Assembly: GCA_027483885.1 (NCBI GenBank)
Contig: JAIXTO010000220.1
Coordinates: forward strand, 26,105 to 90,104
DNA from: Rhizobiaceae bacterium
Lineage (GTDB): Bacteria; Pseudomonadota; Alphaproteobacteria; Rhizobiales; Rhizobiaceae
DNA length: 64,000 nucleotides
Direction: 5' to 3'
The translations under genes and the position numbers were made by a program. The notes beneath the pieces were generated by a model that searched no databases, had not been told where the DNA came from, and saw only the letters and a program-made list of their open reading frames with translations. This document shows, in pieces, positions 1 to 8,618 of this stretch. How positions within the stretch are numbered: position 1 is the stretch's first letter; every line of letters starts with the position of its first letter.

Positions 1-970
1 AACCGCCGCCTGAATTGATGTTATCTAACCACCGATCTGCGCCCGGATAAAATTAAAAATGTCACGAAAAGGGCAGCACCGGTGTCGCTCGACCGCATGT
101 GTTGCGCATTCGTGACAGACTGGGGACCTGCCGCCCCTTTTTTAGGCAGAATGGTTTATTGACGCGCACAAACGGGACACACTCTGGCCTAACCTGTTAA
201 AATTTATCAATATATTGTTCACCTTTCTGCGACTGTGCGGACCAGGCGTTCATCAATACCGGACGCATTTCCTCATTTTTGTCAGGAAATGCCGGTGAAC
301 CCGACTCAGTTCGCCGGGCGATGTTGGTTATTATTCACCTACAGAGCGCGGCGCGATTCGAGACGCCGACCAAGACCAGTGTATTTTTCGGACAACCGAG
401 TAATTTCAGGGACACCAGCCAAGCGACTGCGCCAGTGGCCGAGGATACCATCATCATCAATGTGGTGAAGCAGACCGCCCCAATGGGGTCGTGTCCGTAT
501 GCCACTGACGACAGGATCGCCGCATCTTTCCGCATTCTGTGAAATCACCACACTCCGGCGACAGTCAGTCGAACCTCAGGCAAATCGCCGGAAGCAAGCA
601 AGGCGTGGAGATCGTTTTCCGGAGCGGTTGTTCCAGCATGCAGCGGTCGAGAATTGATCAGCTGCATCAACTGCAAGTCTGGGGGCCTTGATCGGTAACC
701 GATTCGGCACATTCCGGAGTTATTCGGGAAATCCGCTCAATGGTAAAGATGGCCCAGGATGCCGTGGATGGGATTGTCGGTTCTCCAGCAGGGCAAGAAG
801 GCGTCAGGCGAAGCCAGGAACGAAGTCATATCCGCTTGCCGGCTCCATCGGTCCCGCACCAGGCTCCTGCAGTTGGCCGACGCTCATCGCGAGTCATAAA
901 AGGCCGGACACGCGCCCGGGATGCCTCAGCCAGCCATGCCGCGGCGGGCTCGCGCTCTTAGCGGCACCAG
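1..970. other. Non-coding stretch, no gene supported
   Basis: I find no convincing gene in this kilobase. The short reading frames on both strands have no recognisable protein features, no good ribosome-binding site, and composition unlike the neighbouring genes. The left 230 bases are AT-richer than the rest and contain an 8-bp inverted repeat, GTCACGAA at 61-68 and TTCGTGAC at 109-116. This could be part of a leader or promoter for a gene beyond the left edge. I cannot assign a function. Confidence 0.5.
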
Positions 971-974
971 ACGC

Positions 975-1001
975 AAAAAGCCCGGCACGAGGCCGGGCTT
1001 T
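975..1001 (-). terminator. Rho-independent terminator of the porin gene
   Basis: On the minus strand a 10-bp stem, AAAGCCCGGC paired with GCCGGGCTTT around a 5-nt loop, is followed directly by a run of T. It lies about 25 bases after the porin stop codon, in the correct orientation. This is a textbook intrinsic terminator. Confidence 0.85.
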
Positions 1002-1026
1002 CCGTTAATCCGATGATTAAATCAGA

Positions 1027-2076
1027 TTAGAATGCGCGCTGCAGGCGCAGGTAACCAGACCAGGTTTCCGAAGCGTTGTCCGGATCGTAGTACTGAACCG
1101 AAGCCTTGGCGGACAGGTTCTTGGCAAGCTGGTAGTCAAGAGCCACGCCAGCCTTCCAAGCGTTGCTGTCGCCGAAGCCAGCGGAGTTGCTGACCTTCAG
1201 GCTGTCGTAGTACTGGAAGCCGGGGGTGATCTTGAACTTGTCGGTGACCTTTACAGCGTATTCAACTGCAACAGCATATTCCGACGAGTCGTAGTAGGGG
1301 TTTACGCCGGAAGCGTAGACACCAGCAAGACCGAGCGTGCCCGGGCCGATATCGGCAGTCGCGATCAGGCGAACAGCGCCTTCGCTCTGGTCGGTGTCGT
1401 AACCGCCAAGCAGGGCAACCTTAACCGGACCAAACGCACCGCCAACGATACCGGATACACCGATGTCGTTGTCGCTTTCGCCATTACCACGGCCAAGACC
1501 TTCGAGTTCGTCCACCGACGCACCAGCATAGAAAGCGCCAGCGGTGTAGGTGTAACGGATTGCGTTCCATGCGGTCACAGAACCGGCCAGGTCATCGGTT
1601 TCGCCCGAGAGACCATCGTCCCACCAGCCGTAGAAGTAACCGACCTTCAGGCCGCCAAGTTCGATAAACGCCTGGTCGACGTTTACGCCACGGTTCGAAA
1701 CGTTCGGAATGCTGGTGCCCTGTACGGTAACGCCAGAGCCGTTGTCAGCATTGCCACGCAGACCGATGAAGCCGCGCAGAGCGCCGAATTCGGTGTCCGA
1801 ACGGGTATCAACTTCGAGCTGAGCGCGGGTGAAGGAATCCCAGTCAGACGAACCGGACTTGTCCTTGCCGAAATCGGTCTGGAAACGAACGTAACCACCG
1901 ATCTTGAGGCAGGTTTCAGAACCCGGGATGTAGAAGAAGCCGGCGCCGAAAGCGTCGCAAACGCGAACGTATTCCATTGGCTCCGGCTCAGCAGCGACGA
2001 TAGCGTCAGCGGCCTGTGCGCCAGATACTGCAGCGAGAGCTGCAGCGGAGCCGAGAAGAAGGCTCTTGATGTTCAT
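1027..2076 (-). CDS. Outer-membrane porin, RopA/Omp2b type (Porin_2 family)
   Basis: A 349-residue general diffusion porin of the alphaproteobacterial Porin_2 family, forming a beta-barrel for small hydrophilic solutes in the outer membrane. The N-terminus is a Sec signal peptide (MNIKSLLLGSAAALAAVSG) with a cleavage site after AQA at about residue 22. The mature protein begins with the family's acidic stretch followed by the YVRVCDAFGAGFFYIPG segment, whose two cysteines (CDAFG and ETCLKIGGYVRF) are typical of RopA/Omp2b proteins. It ends with an aromatic residue (LRLQRAF), the usual barrel-assembly signal. A strong Shine-Dalgarno GGAGGT lies 5-6 bases before the ATG. It is a single-gene unit with its own terminator. 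Rhizobiaceae carry several such paralogues, so I give no symbol. Confidence 0.93.
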   Translation of the reverse strand: MNIKSLLLGSAAALAAVSGAQAADAIVAAEPEPMEYVRVCDAFGAGFFYIPGSETCLKIGGYVRFQTDFGKDKSGSSDWDSFTRAQLEVDTRSDTEFGALRGFIGLRGNADNGSGVTVQGTSIPNVSNRGVNVDQAFIELGGLKVGYFYGWWDDGLSGETDDLAGSVTAWNAIRYTYTAGAFYAGASVDELEGLGRGNGESDNDIGVSGIVGGAFGPVKVALLGGYDTDQSEGAVRLIATADIGPGTLGLAGVYASGVNPYYDSSEYAVAVEYAVKVTDKFKITPGFQYYDSLKVSNSAGFGDSNAWKAGVALDYQLAKNLSAKASVQYYDPDNASETWSGYLRLQRAF

Positions 2077-2471
2077 ATTGACCTCCAGTCAAAGTTTCGT
2101 AAGGGTCTGGGTTTTTTGGCTGAAGGACAGCATTCCCTGCCCCATCCCCGTCGGTTCTTTAGAAGACAACGATCCACCGCCGCTTCTGATTGTGAACATA
2201 CAAGAGAGGGTCGCTCATGCAATCGTGAACTGGAGCGGTTTCGATCTGGCACAGGCGCTTAGGAAAACCCTGTTGCGAAAAGGACACAAAAGTATGAGGC
2301 GGCTGCCGCGTAAATTTACTTTTGATTAAGAAAGCCCTTAAGCCACAGGATCTTACGCAGACGGTGCGCCAGCCTATGCTTTGCCTACAATCAATGCTTG
2401 AAGTTTATAAAAGCGCGATGACAAAGAAGAACATCGACAGTTCTGGCCGGGCGTGCCCTACAACCAGAACG
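2077..2471. other. Porin upstream region, no gene seen
   Basis: About 395 bases lie between the porin start and tRNA-Ser. It must contain the porin promoter and probably a long leader on the minus strand. The part around 2300-2345 is AT-rich. I could not fix -35 and -10 boxes with confidence, and I see no coding sequence. Confidence 0.45.
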
Positions 2472-2561
2472 TGGCGGAGAGGATGGGATTCGAACCCACG
2501 ATACCATCTCTGGTATACTCCCTTAGCAGGGGAGCGCCTTCGACCACTCGGCCACCTCTCC
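2472..2561 (-). tRNA. tRNA-Ser (anticodon GCT)
   Basis: Read on the minus strand, the sequence starts GGAGAGGTGGCCGAGTGG, a typical class II D-arm. It has the anticodon stem-loop CTCCC-CTGCTAA-GGGAG (anticodon GCT), a long variable arm, the T-arm GGTTCGAATCC and the acceptor 3' strand CCTCTCC-G-CCA. Total length is 90 nt with encoded CCA. The long variable arm and anticodon identify a serine tRNA reading AGC/AGU codons. Confidence 0.97.
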
Positions 2562-2678
2562 GGTGGGGAGGTGATTATTGCGGACGGCTGGCGATTGCAA
2601 GGCATTTTGCGCGTTTTGGCGCATTTCCCTTGGGGAAAGCCTGCAAATGCCGGAAAAGCCCTGTAACAGGGGATGTTT

Positions 2679-3914
2679 TCAGGCCAGGAGCAGCTTCAGG
2701 TCTGCCGCCGCATCGGCAAGAATCGCTTTATCGGGCTGGCGACCGAGGTCGAGCAGCTTCTTGCCGGTCACATAGGCTTTTGCGTCGTTGATGGCATCTA
2801 CCGCGATGAACCGGCCCTTGGCGAAATACCAGACGGAAACGGCCCCGTCGCGCGCGCCTGGACGGACCAGCGTTTCGTCATAACCCTGGTTGAAGCCGGC
2901 GATCTGCAGCTTGACGTCATACTGATCCGACCAGAACCAGGGTTTGGGCTGATAGGCCTGCCCTCCCCCGGCAATGATTGCCGCAGCCGAGTCGGCCTGG
3001 TCCACGGCGTTCTGCACTGATTCGAGACGAACCTGCGTGCCTTCGTAAGGAAGGCTGACGCAATCCCCGACGGCAAAGATCTGCGGATCAGAGGTCCGCG
3101 CTGACGAATCGACGGTGATTCCGTTGGCCACATCAAGGCCGGCGGTCTTGGCCAGCATGTCGTTTGCCGTTACGCCAATGCCGACGATGACGAAATCCAC
3201 GTCGATGACACTGCCATCGGCCAATTCGGCGGCGCAGACTTTGCCCTCTGCCCCGATGAGGCGACGAAGACCGGTCGATTCGCGGATCTGGACGCCGTGG
3301 CTGACGTGAATGGCGCGGATGATATCAGCGGTCTCTTTGGCGGCGACGCGGTTTAGGATGCGCTCGGCCATTTCGATGAGCGTCACCTCCAGGCCCTTGG
3401 CGCGGGCAACGGCTGCGGCCTCGAGACCGATGTAACCGCCGCCGATGACCAGAACCCGTCGCCCGGCGCGCATTTCCCCGGCCAGCCGGTCGGCGTCGCG
3501 CTTGTCGCGCATCACGTAAACGCCGTCGAGGTCGCCGCCGATGGCCGCCGGCAACATACGCGGCGTGGCACCGGTTGCCAGAACAAGCGTGCCGTACTCA
3601 AGACGCGATCCATCCTGCAGGCGCACCGTGCGGCCGGCCCGGTCGATCTCCTCGACGAAGGTCGCAAGCTTCAGCTCGACATTATTCTCGGCAAACCAGC
3701 TTTCCGGGCGCAGCAGCAGGCGCGAAAACTCCATCTCGCCCATGAGATATTTCTTGGAGAGCGGCGGGCGCTGGTAAGGCGGCACGGCCTCGGCGGTGAT
3801 CATGGTGATCGGGCGCTCGTCCTTGAGGGCACGCAGTTTGGCGACAAGCGAAAATCCCGCCTGCCCGCCGCCGATGATGACCACCCTGTCCGACACCTTA
3901 TACACTCCATCCAT
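2679..3914 (-). CDS. NAD(P)H-ferredoxin/rubredoxin reductase (FAD-dependent)
   Basis: A 411-residue pyridine-nucleotide-disulphide-type oxidoreductase of the ferredoxin reductase group that passes electrons from NAD(P)H to a ferredoxin or rubredoxin (ThcD/CamA-like). The N-terminal FAD-binding motif is VVIIGGGQAGFS. Next comes PPYQRPPLSKKYL, characteristic of this subgroup. The NAD-binding Rossmann motif VIGGGYIGLEAAAVA is near residues 155-170, and the second FAD motif FAVGDC near residue 285. Length matches the family (about 400-410). No ferredoxin or monooxygenase gene is adjacent, so the partner is unknown. A slightly later start (VSDRVV) is possible. Confidence 0.9.
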   Translation of the reverse strand: MDGVYKVSDRVVIIGGGQAGFSLVAKLRALKDERPITMITAEAVPPYQRPPLSKKYLMGEMEFSRLLLRPESWFAENNVELKLATFVEEIDRAGRTVRLQDGSRLEYGTLVLATGATPRMLPAAIGGDLDGVYVMRDKRDADRLAGEMRAGRRVLVIGGGYIGLEAAAVARAKGLEVTLIEMAERILNRVAAKETADIIRAIHVSHGVQIRESTGLRRLIGAEGKVCAAELADGSVIDVDFVIVGIGVTANDMLAKTAGLDVANGITVDSSARTSDPQIFAVGDCVSLPYEGTQVRLESVQNAVDQADSAAAIIAGGGQAYQPKPWFWSDQYDVKLQIAGFNQGYDETLVRPGARDGAVSVWYFAKGRFIAVDAINDAKAYVTGKKLLDLGRQPDKAILADAAADLKLLLA

Positions 3915-4119
3915 GAGGCGTGCGGCGGCCCTTTCCGGCAGCCGTCGATAGCCATGGGGTAACCCCGGCCCGCAACTTCGTCAACTGTGCCAGCTTTTCC
4001 GGCTCAAACGCCCGGAAAAACAGGAAAAACTCGTGATGTCAGGTATTTTATCGTTCACTTTCAGGATGTATCATACTTGAGCGGTCAAGATCGGACCGTA
4101 GCAGTCATGGGAGGGTTCC

Positions 4120-4473
4120 ATGCCCTTGAACATTGTCAGAGATACAAAGCCGTTCATTCCTCATGACGAGGTGTTTGAAAAATTCGATATCGACCGCCCG
4201 GGCAAGATCATCTTCGTCGGGCATCGCCTCAGCACCAAGGACCAGTTGCGCTGCCTTGTGCGCAAGATCTCGCTTTATGGCGCAGAGCTGGATGTCAGCC
4301 CGCATGTGTCGGTGCCGAAAAACTTCTTCCTCGAGATCCTCGGCATCCGGGATGAAATCGGCTGCACGCTGATCCGTCGTCACGAGGAAAAGGTCACCGT
4401 CGGCTTCAACATGCTGATCGATGCGGATTTCCTGCATCACGTGATCCGGGTGAGCTTCGACACCAATCATTGA
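4120..4473 (+). CDS. Single-domain PilZ-like protein
   Basis: A 117-residue protein without signal peptide or membrane segment. The central pattern DQLRCLVRKISLYGAEL resembles the RxxxR...SxxGA core of PilZ domains, followed by a beta-rich half (CTLIRRHEEKVTVGFN) matching the second part of the PilZ barrel. PilZ domains usually bind cyclic-di-GMP. The first arginine pair is imperfect here, so ligand binding is uncertain. GGGAGG precedes the ATG at good spacing. An antisense frame over the same DNA is a shadow. The gene stands alone between a divergent reductase and a downstream aminotransferase. Confidence 0.7.
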   Translation: MPLNIVRDTKPFIPHDEVFEKFDIDRPGKIIFVGHRLSTKDQLRCLVRKISLYGAELDVSPHVSVPKNFFLEILGIRDEIGCTLIRRHEEKVTVGFNMLIDADFLHHVIRVSFDTNH

Positions 4474-4596
4474 TGGCGGAGAATTGAAAGCTTGAACGGC
4501 AACCGGTGACCGAACCGGAACGCGCCGGACCCGCCTTGCGCCGACATGAAACGCACCTATGCTGAGACATGATTTTCCTCACATCGGACGTTCAGC

Positions 4597-5709
4597 ATGT
4601 CGGCGTTTTCGCGTTTCACTCCCCTTGTCAGCCAATTGCCGGCAACCGTGCCCTTCGTTGGCCCGGAAGCTATCGAGCGTAACCGCGGTCTGGCGGTGAA
4701 GGCGCGCATCGGCGCCAACGAAAGCGGTTTCGGCCCCGCGCCTTCCGTGCTGACGGCCATCGCAGAGGCTGCCTCCGACACCTGGAAATATGCCGACCCC
4801 GAAAACTTTGCCCTGAAGCAGGCGCTGGCGGCACATCTCGGCTGTGGAGCGGAGAATATCGCGGTCGGCGAAGGCATCGATTCGCTGCTCGGCCATATCG
4901 CCCGCATGATCGTTGAGCCGGGAACGCCTGTCGTGACCTCGCTTGGCGCCTATCCCACCTTCAACTTTCATGTGAACGGTTATGGCGGCCGGCTGGTAAC
5001 GACACCTTATGTAGATGACCGGGAAGATTTGTCCGGACTTCTTGACCTCGTGCGCCGGGAAAACGCGCCGCTCGTCTATTTCGCCAATCCCGACAACCCG
5101 ATGGGAAGCTGGTGGGATGGCGAAAGCGTGGCCGCCTTTGCCAAGGCTTTGCCGGAAAGCTGCCTGCTCATTCTCGACGAAGCCTATTGCGAAACCGCCC
5201 CTGACGGCACGACGCCGGATATCTCGGCTCTCATCGATCAGCCGAACGTCATGCGCACACGCACCTTCTCCAAGGCCTATGGGCTTGCCGGCGCGCGCAT
5301 CGGTTATGTCATCACCACGCCTGCCAATGCAAAAGCCTTCGACAAGATCCGCCACCATTTCGGCATGGCGCGCATCAGCGTCGCCGCAGCGCTTGCGGCT
5401 CTTGAGGATCAGGATTACCTCGCGACGGTGACGGCCCGCATCAAGGCGTCGCGTGAGGAGATTTCCAGGATTGCGCGGGACAACGGGTTGTCCCCGCTGC
5501 CGTCTGCCACGAATTTCGTCGCGATCGATTGCGGCCGCGACGGCACTTACGCGCGCGCTATCGTGGATGGGCTGATGGAACACGGCGTCTTCATCCGCAT
5601 GCCCGGCGTCGCCCCGCTTAACCGCTGCATTCGGGTGAGCACCGGGCCGGAGGCGGATATGGCCCTGTTGGCAAAGGCGCTGCCGCAGGTTCTGGCACGG
5701 CTTGCCTGA
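4597..5709 (+). CDS. PLP-dependent class I/II aminotransferase (HisC-like)
   Basis: A 370-residue cytosolic fold-type I aminotransferase resembling histidinol-phosphate aminotransferase. Visible family elements are the substrate loop IGANESGFGPAP, the FANPDNPMG motif, the aspartate that contacts the PLP ring nitrogen in ILDEAYCE, and the Schiff-base lysine in RTFSKAYGLAGARIGY. The C-terminal half carries FIRMPG and a substrate-carboxylate arginine region (CIRVSTG). Length fits the family. No other histidine or cobalamin genes are nearby, so the substrate cannot be fixed from context. Such stand-alone copies often act on aromatic amino acids. The start is uncertain by a few codons because the Shine-Dalgarno is weak. 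Confidence 0.85.
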   Translation: MSAFSRFTPLVSQLPATVPFVGPEAIERNRGLAVKARIGANESGFGPAPSVLTAIAEAASDTWKYADPENFALKQALAAHLGCGAENIAVGEGIDSLLGHIARMIVEPGTPVVTSLGAYPTFNFHVNGYGGRLVTTPYVDDREDLSGLLDLVRRENAPLVYFANPDNPMGSWWDGESVAAFAKALPESCLLILDEAYCETAPDGTTPDISALIDQPNVMRTRTFSKAYGLAGARIGYVITTPANAKAFDKIRHHFGMARISVAAALAALEDQDYLATVTARIKASREEISRIARDNGLSPLPSATNFVAIDCGRDGTYARAIVDGLMEHGVFIRMPGVAPLNRCIRVSTGPEADMALLAKALPQVLARLA

Positions 5710-5725
5710 CCAAAGCCTGCACAGG

Positions 5726-5755
5726 CAAAAGCCGCGACGGTGCGCGGCTTTTGAA
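5726..5755. terminator. Bidirectional intrinsic terminator between convergent genes
   Basis: A perfect 11-bp stem, CAAAAGCCGCG at 5726-5736 and CGCGGCTTTTG at 5743-5753, encloses a 6-nt loop. The A/T ends let it end transcription from both the aminotransferase (+) and the Sel1 gene (-). Confidence 0.8.
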
Positions 5756-5790
5756 ACATAGTATAGAGTGTGGGGATGCCCCCCTGCGGC

Positions 5791-6057
5791 TCAGTGCATG
5801 GTCATCCAGTCACGCGCGGCCCGGAGTGCCTCGGCCAGCTGCATCTTGGTCATAGATTGGGAGAGATCCGCCCGCAGTTCAGCGGCCCGGTCGGAACCCC
5901 TGATGGCGGCAATGTTCAGCCACTTGTGCGCGGCCACCAGATCGACCGGACAACCGCGTCCGGTCGCATATTTCAGGCCCATGTCGCAGAAGGTCTCGGC
6001 GCGGGCTTCGCCTCCCATGGAGGCCATTTCGGAAGTCTGCATGTTAAAGCGTGCCAT
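5791..6057 (-). CDS. Small Sel1-repeat protein
   Basis: An 88-residue protein starting MARFNMQTSEMASMGGEARAE. I chose the ATG at 6055-6057 because AGGGA lies upstream; the frame continues 29 codons further but that extension looks like non-coding sequence. The segment from about residue 25 to 60 (DMGLKYATGRG, then DLVAAHKWLNIAAIRG) matches one SEL1 repeat (GxxYxxGxGV..AxxWLxxAA), a TPR-like alpha-alpha module for protein contacts. One copy plus a C-terminal helix is the whole protein. Function unknown; no signal peptide. Confidence 0.75.
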   Translation of the reverse strand: MARFNMQTSEMASMGGEARAETFCDMGLKYATGRGCPVDLVAAHKWLNIAAIRGSDRAAELRADLSQSMTKMQLAEALRAARDWMTMH

Positions 6058-6569
6058 CGTTAAGATCCCTGTTTCAGTGCCTGTTGTAACGAACCCTGTT
6101 TTAGCTGGCCCTCGAGGGGCACCCTCCGGATCTGCCATCTTCAAGCGGCTTTGCGATCCTTCCGGCCGGCAGGTTTTCCTGCTCGTCTGATGGCTTCACT
6201 ATGCCGGACGGGCTTCAAAATTTGTCTAAAATGCATGCTTAATTTGCTGAAAACAAAATCTAAACGCTTGGTAAACCTCGCTTTTCATTAAACATCACAT
6301 CCGCTGGAAATTAAGGACTTTTGCGCCGCCTTTACCTCCCGTTCACCATGACGCGTTCATTCTTTGCTCACCATGTTTGACCAAGACATCGAACAAGGAT
6401 GCAAAAAGACATCCTCTGATCCCGGTTCTCAGACGGCAAATCCTGTTTACCTTTACGTGAACGTAAGCTAGATTTTCATGAGGGTGCGATCGGTCTGCTG
6501 GAGGAGCAGAAGGCTTGCACTTCGCGCCATAGGGCGCATCAAATACGGCAGGATCAAACGGAGGAGTTG
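6058..6569. other. AT-rich intergenic region
   Basis: About 510 bases between the divergent Sel1 and DUF2147 genes, AT-richer than the coding DNA (for example 6230-6300). It contains the dyad at 6451-6468 listed separately. I see no gene. Confidence 0.5.
6446..6474 (+). promoter_or_regulatory. Putative promoter with MerR-type dyad
   Basis: CTTTACGTGAACGTAAG is an inverted repeat (TTACG-TGAA-CGTAA). It sits between possible promoter hexamers TTTACC (6446-6451) and TAGATT (6469-6474), 17 bases apart. MerR-family regulators bind dyads between the -35 and -10. The core ACGTGAACGTAA also appears upstream of the ETF-QO gene at 23307-23328. The assignment is inferred. Confidence 0.4.
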
Positions 6570-6917
6570 ATGGGGATGTTTCGGAAAACAGTTTGGGCCG
6601 CAGGCCTGATGATGGCGCTGGCATCGGCTGCGGTCGCCGCCGAGCCGATCGAAGGCAACTGGAAAACCGCAAGCGGCGAGACCGCAGCGATTGCCAAATG
6701 CGGACAGGCCTTCTGCGTGACCTTGAAGACCGGCAAGTTTGCCGGAAAGCAGATCGGCCGGATGGATGGCCAAGGCAATGACTACAAGGGCGAGATTACA
6801 GACCCCGAAAACGACAAGACCTATGCCGGCACCGGCGCCGTCACTGGCAATTCTCTGAAGATGAAGGGTTGCGTGCTGGCCGTCTTCTGCAAGGCGCAGA
6901 CCTGGACGCGGCTATAA
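6570..6917 (+). CDS. DUF2147 family secreted protein
   Basis: A small protein of 115 residues with a signal peptide (MGMFRKTVWAAGL..., cleavage after AVA). The mature part shows the DUF2147 pattern: an N-terminal IEGNWKT and paired cysteines in AKCGQAFCVTL, then a lipocalin-like beta-rich region with KMKGCVLAVFCKAQTWTR at the end. It is expected in the periplasm; the biochemical role of DUF2147 is not established. The ATG at 6570 is 5 bases after GGAGG; a TTG just before it and an ATG at 6576 are alternatives. It may be controlled by the dyad promoter about 100 bases upstream. Confidence 0.8.
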   Translation: MGMFRKTVWAAGLMMALASAAVAAEPIEGNWKTASGETAAIAKCGQAFCVTLKTGKFAGKQIGRMDGQGNDYKGEITDPENDKTYAGTGAVTGNSLKMKGCVLAVFCKAQTWTRL

Positions 6918-7059
6918 GGCCAGGCCGCGCGCGCTTCGCCCCCCTCTGACGACGAAGCTGGCGGGCGAAGCAGTGCCGCATCGCTGCCGGCTGCCCTGCG
7001 GCCCACCGGCAACGCAGGGCTTCGCCAAAAAGATCATTCAATTGACGGAAAAGCGTAAT

Positions 7060-7087
7060 TTGCTTGTTAGCAAGAGCGCTTTATAAT
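7060..7087 (+). promoter_or_regulatory. Sigma70-type promoter of amn, probably leaderless
   Basis: TTGCTT (7060-7065) and a consensus TATAAT (7082-7087) are 16 bases apart. The amn ATG begins only five bases after the -10 box, so the expected transcription start falls at or next to the start codon. No Shine-Dalgarno precedes the ATG. Confidence 0.55.
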
Positions 7088-7092
7088 GCATC

Positions 7093-8592
7093 ATGAGCAA
7101 ACGAATCCTTCCTTTCGCATCCGCCCACTGCATCAGCCCGGAGCCTTACGAGGCGCAGAGCTTTGACGATCCCGTCAAGGCGGTCGATGCCCTTGCCGAG
7201 CTTTACGAGCGCAATACGGCGTTCCTCATCAGCGGTTTCGACGATCTGGCCCAGGGTGGCGCGGTTCGCGGCCGTTACCGCGCCTGTTATCCCCAGGTCA
7301 GCATCGAAACGACGAGTTTCGGCCATGTCGATTCGCGCCTGTCCTATGGCCATGTGACGGCACCCGGCGTCTATACCACCACCATCACCCGGCCAAAACT
7401 GTTCCGTCACTACCTGAAGGAACAACTCGGGCTTTTGATGCGCAATCATCATGTGCCGGTGACGGTTTCGGAATCGACAACGCCGATCCCGCTGCATTTT
7501 GCCTTTGGCGAAGGCGCACATGTGGAAGCCTCGTCGTCGACGGTGCTGAACGACATGCCGTTGCGCGACCTGTTCGACACACCCGACCTCAACACCACCG
7601 ATGACCTGATTGCCAATGGCGAATATGACCAAGTGGCGGGCGAGCCCGCGCCGCTTGCGCCGTTTACCGCCCAGCGCATCGATTATTCGCTGGCGCGCCT
7701 CAGCCATTACACGGCAACAAGCGCCGAGCATTTCCAGAATTTCGTGCTGTTTACCAATTACCAGTTCTACATCGATGAGTTCGCAGCCTTTGCCCGCGAA
7801 CTGATGGCGAACGGCGGCGAAGGCTATACGGCCTTTGTCGAGCCTGGCAATCTCGTCACCCTGCCCGGCGCCGACAAGGGGCCGGAGCCGATTGCCCGTC
7901 TGCCGCAAATGCCAGCCTATCACCTGAAGAAAAAGGGCCATGCCGGCATCACGCTGGTCAATATCGGCGTCGGACCTTCCAACGCCAAGACGATCACCGA
8001 CCATATTGCCGTGCTGCGCCCGCATGCCTGGCTGATGGTTGGCCACTGCGCGGGGCTTCGCAACAGCCAGCGGCTTGGCGATTATGTTCTGGCGCATGCC
8101 TATATGCGCGAGGACCACGTGCTGGATGACGACCTGCCCGTCTGGGTGCCGATCCCGGCGCTGGCCGAAGTGCAGAAGGCGCTGGAAGATGCGGTGGAGG
8201 AAATCACCGGTCTCGAAGGTTTTGAGCTAAAGCGCATCATGCGCACCGGCACCGTTGCCACCATCGACAACCGCAACTGGGAACTGCGGGACCAGCGCGG
8301 ACCTGTGAAACGCCTGTCGCAGGCACGCGCTATCGCGCTCGACATGGAATCAGCCACCATTGCCGCAAACGGTTTTCGCTTCCGCGTGCCCTATGGCACG
8401 CTGCTCTGCGTGTCCGACAAGCCGCTGCATGGCGAATTGAAACTGCCGGGCATGGCGACGGAGTTTTACCGCACGCAGGTGCGCCAGCACCTGAAGATCG
8501 GCATCCGCGCCGTGCAAAAACTGGCAGCCATGCCGACGGAAACGCTGCACTCGCGAAAACTGCGCAGCTTTTATGAGACGGCGTTCCAGTAG
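7093..8592 (+). CDS. amn: AMP nucleosidase
   Basis: A 499-residue cytosolic enzyme that hydrolyses AMP to adenine and ribose 5-phosphate in purine salvage and AMP-level control. The N-terminal AMP nucleosidase domain (about residues 1-180) includes RGRYRACYPQ and GHVTAPGVYTTTITRP. The C-terminal half is the nucleoside-phosphorylase-like catalytic fold, with VNIGVGPSNAKT, MVGHCAGLR and the nucleobase region ALDMESATIAANG, whose ME pair contacts ribose in this superfamily. Length matches the family. The gene seems to be transcribed alone from the promoter immediately upstream; its 3' end faces the membrane-protein gene. Confidence 0.95.
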   Translation: MSKRILPFASAHCISPEPYEAQSFDDPVKAVDALAELYERNTAFLISGFDDLAQGGAVRGRYRACYPQVSIETTSFGHVDSRLSYGHVTAPGVYTTTITRPKLFRHYLKEQLGLLMRNHHVPVTVSESTTPIPLHFAFGEGAHVEASSSTVLNDMPLRDLFDTPDLNTTDDLIANGEYDQVAGEPAPLAPFTAQRIDYSLARLSHYTATSAEHFQNFVLFTNYQFYIDEFAAFARELMANGGEGYTAFVEPGNLVTLPGADKGPEPIARLPQMPAYHLKKKGHAGITLVNIGVGPSNAKTITDHIAVLRPHAWLMVGHCAGLRNSQRLGDYVLAHAYMREDHVLDDDLPVWVPIPALAEVQKALEDAVEEITGLEGFELKRIMRTGTVATIDNRNWELRDQRGPVKRLSQARAIALDMESATIAANGFRFRVPYGTLLCVSDKPLHGELKLPGMATEFYRTQVRQHLKIGIRAVQKLAAMPTETLHSRKLRSFYETAFQ

Positions 8593-8618
8593 GCTCGCTA
8601 ACGCCAACCCGATTCGCG

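Noticed and set aside
688..1008. Frame of about 106 codons upstream of the porin terminator
   Set aside because: No ribosome site, Arg/Pro/Ser-rich shadow-like composition, and it runs through the porin terminator hairpin.
4105..4470. Minus-strand frame antisense to the PilZ-like gene
   Set aside because: The plus-strand frame has a good ribosome site and a domain match. The antisense product is rich in His/Asp/Arg, as expected from a shadow of a GC-rich gene.
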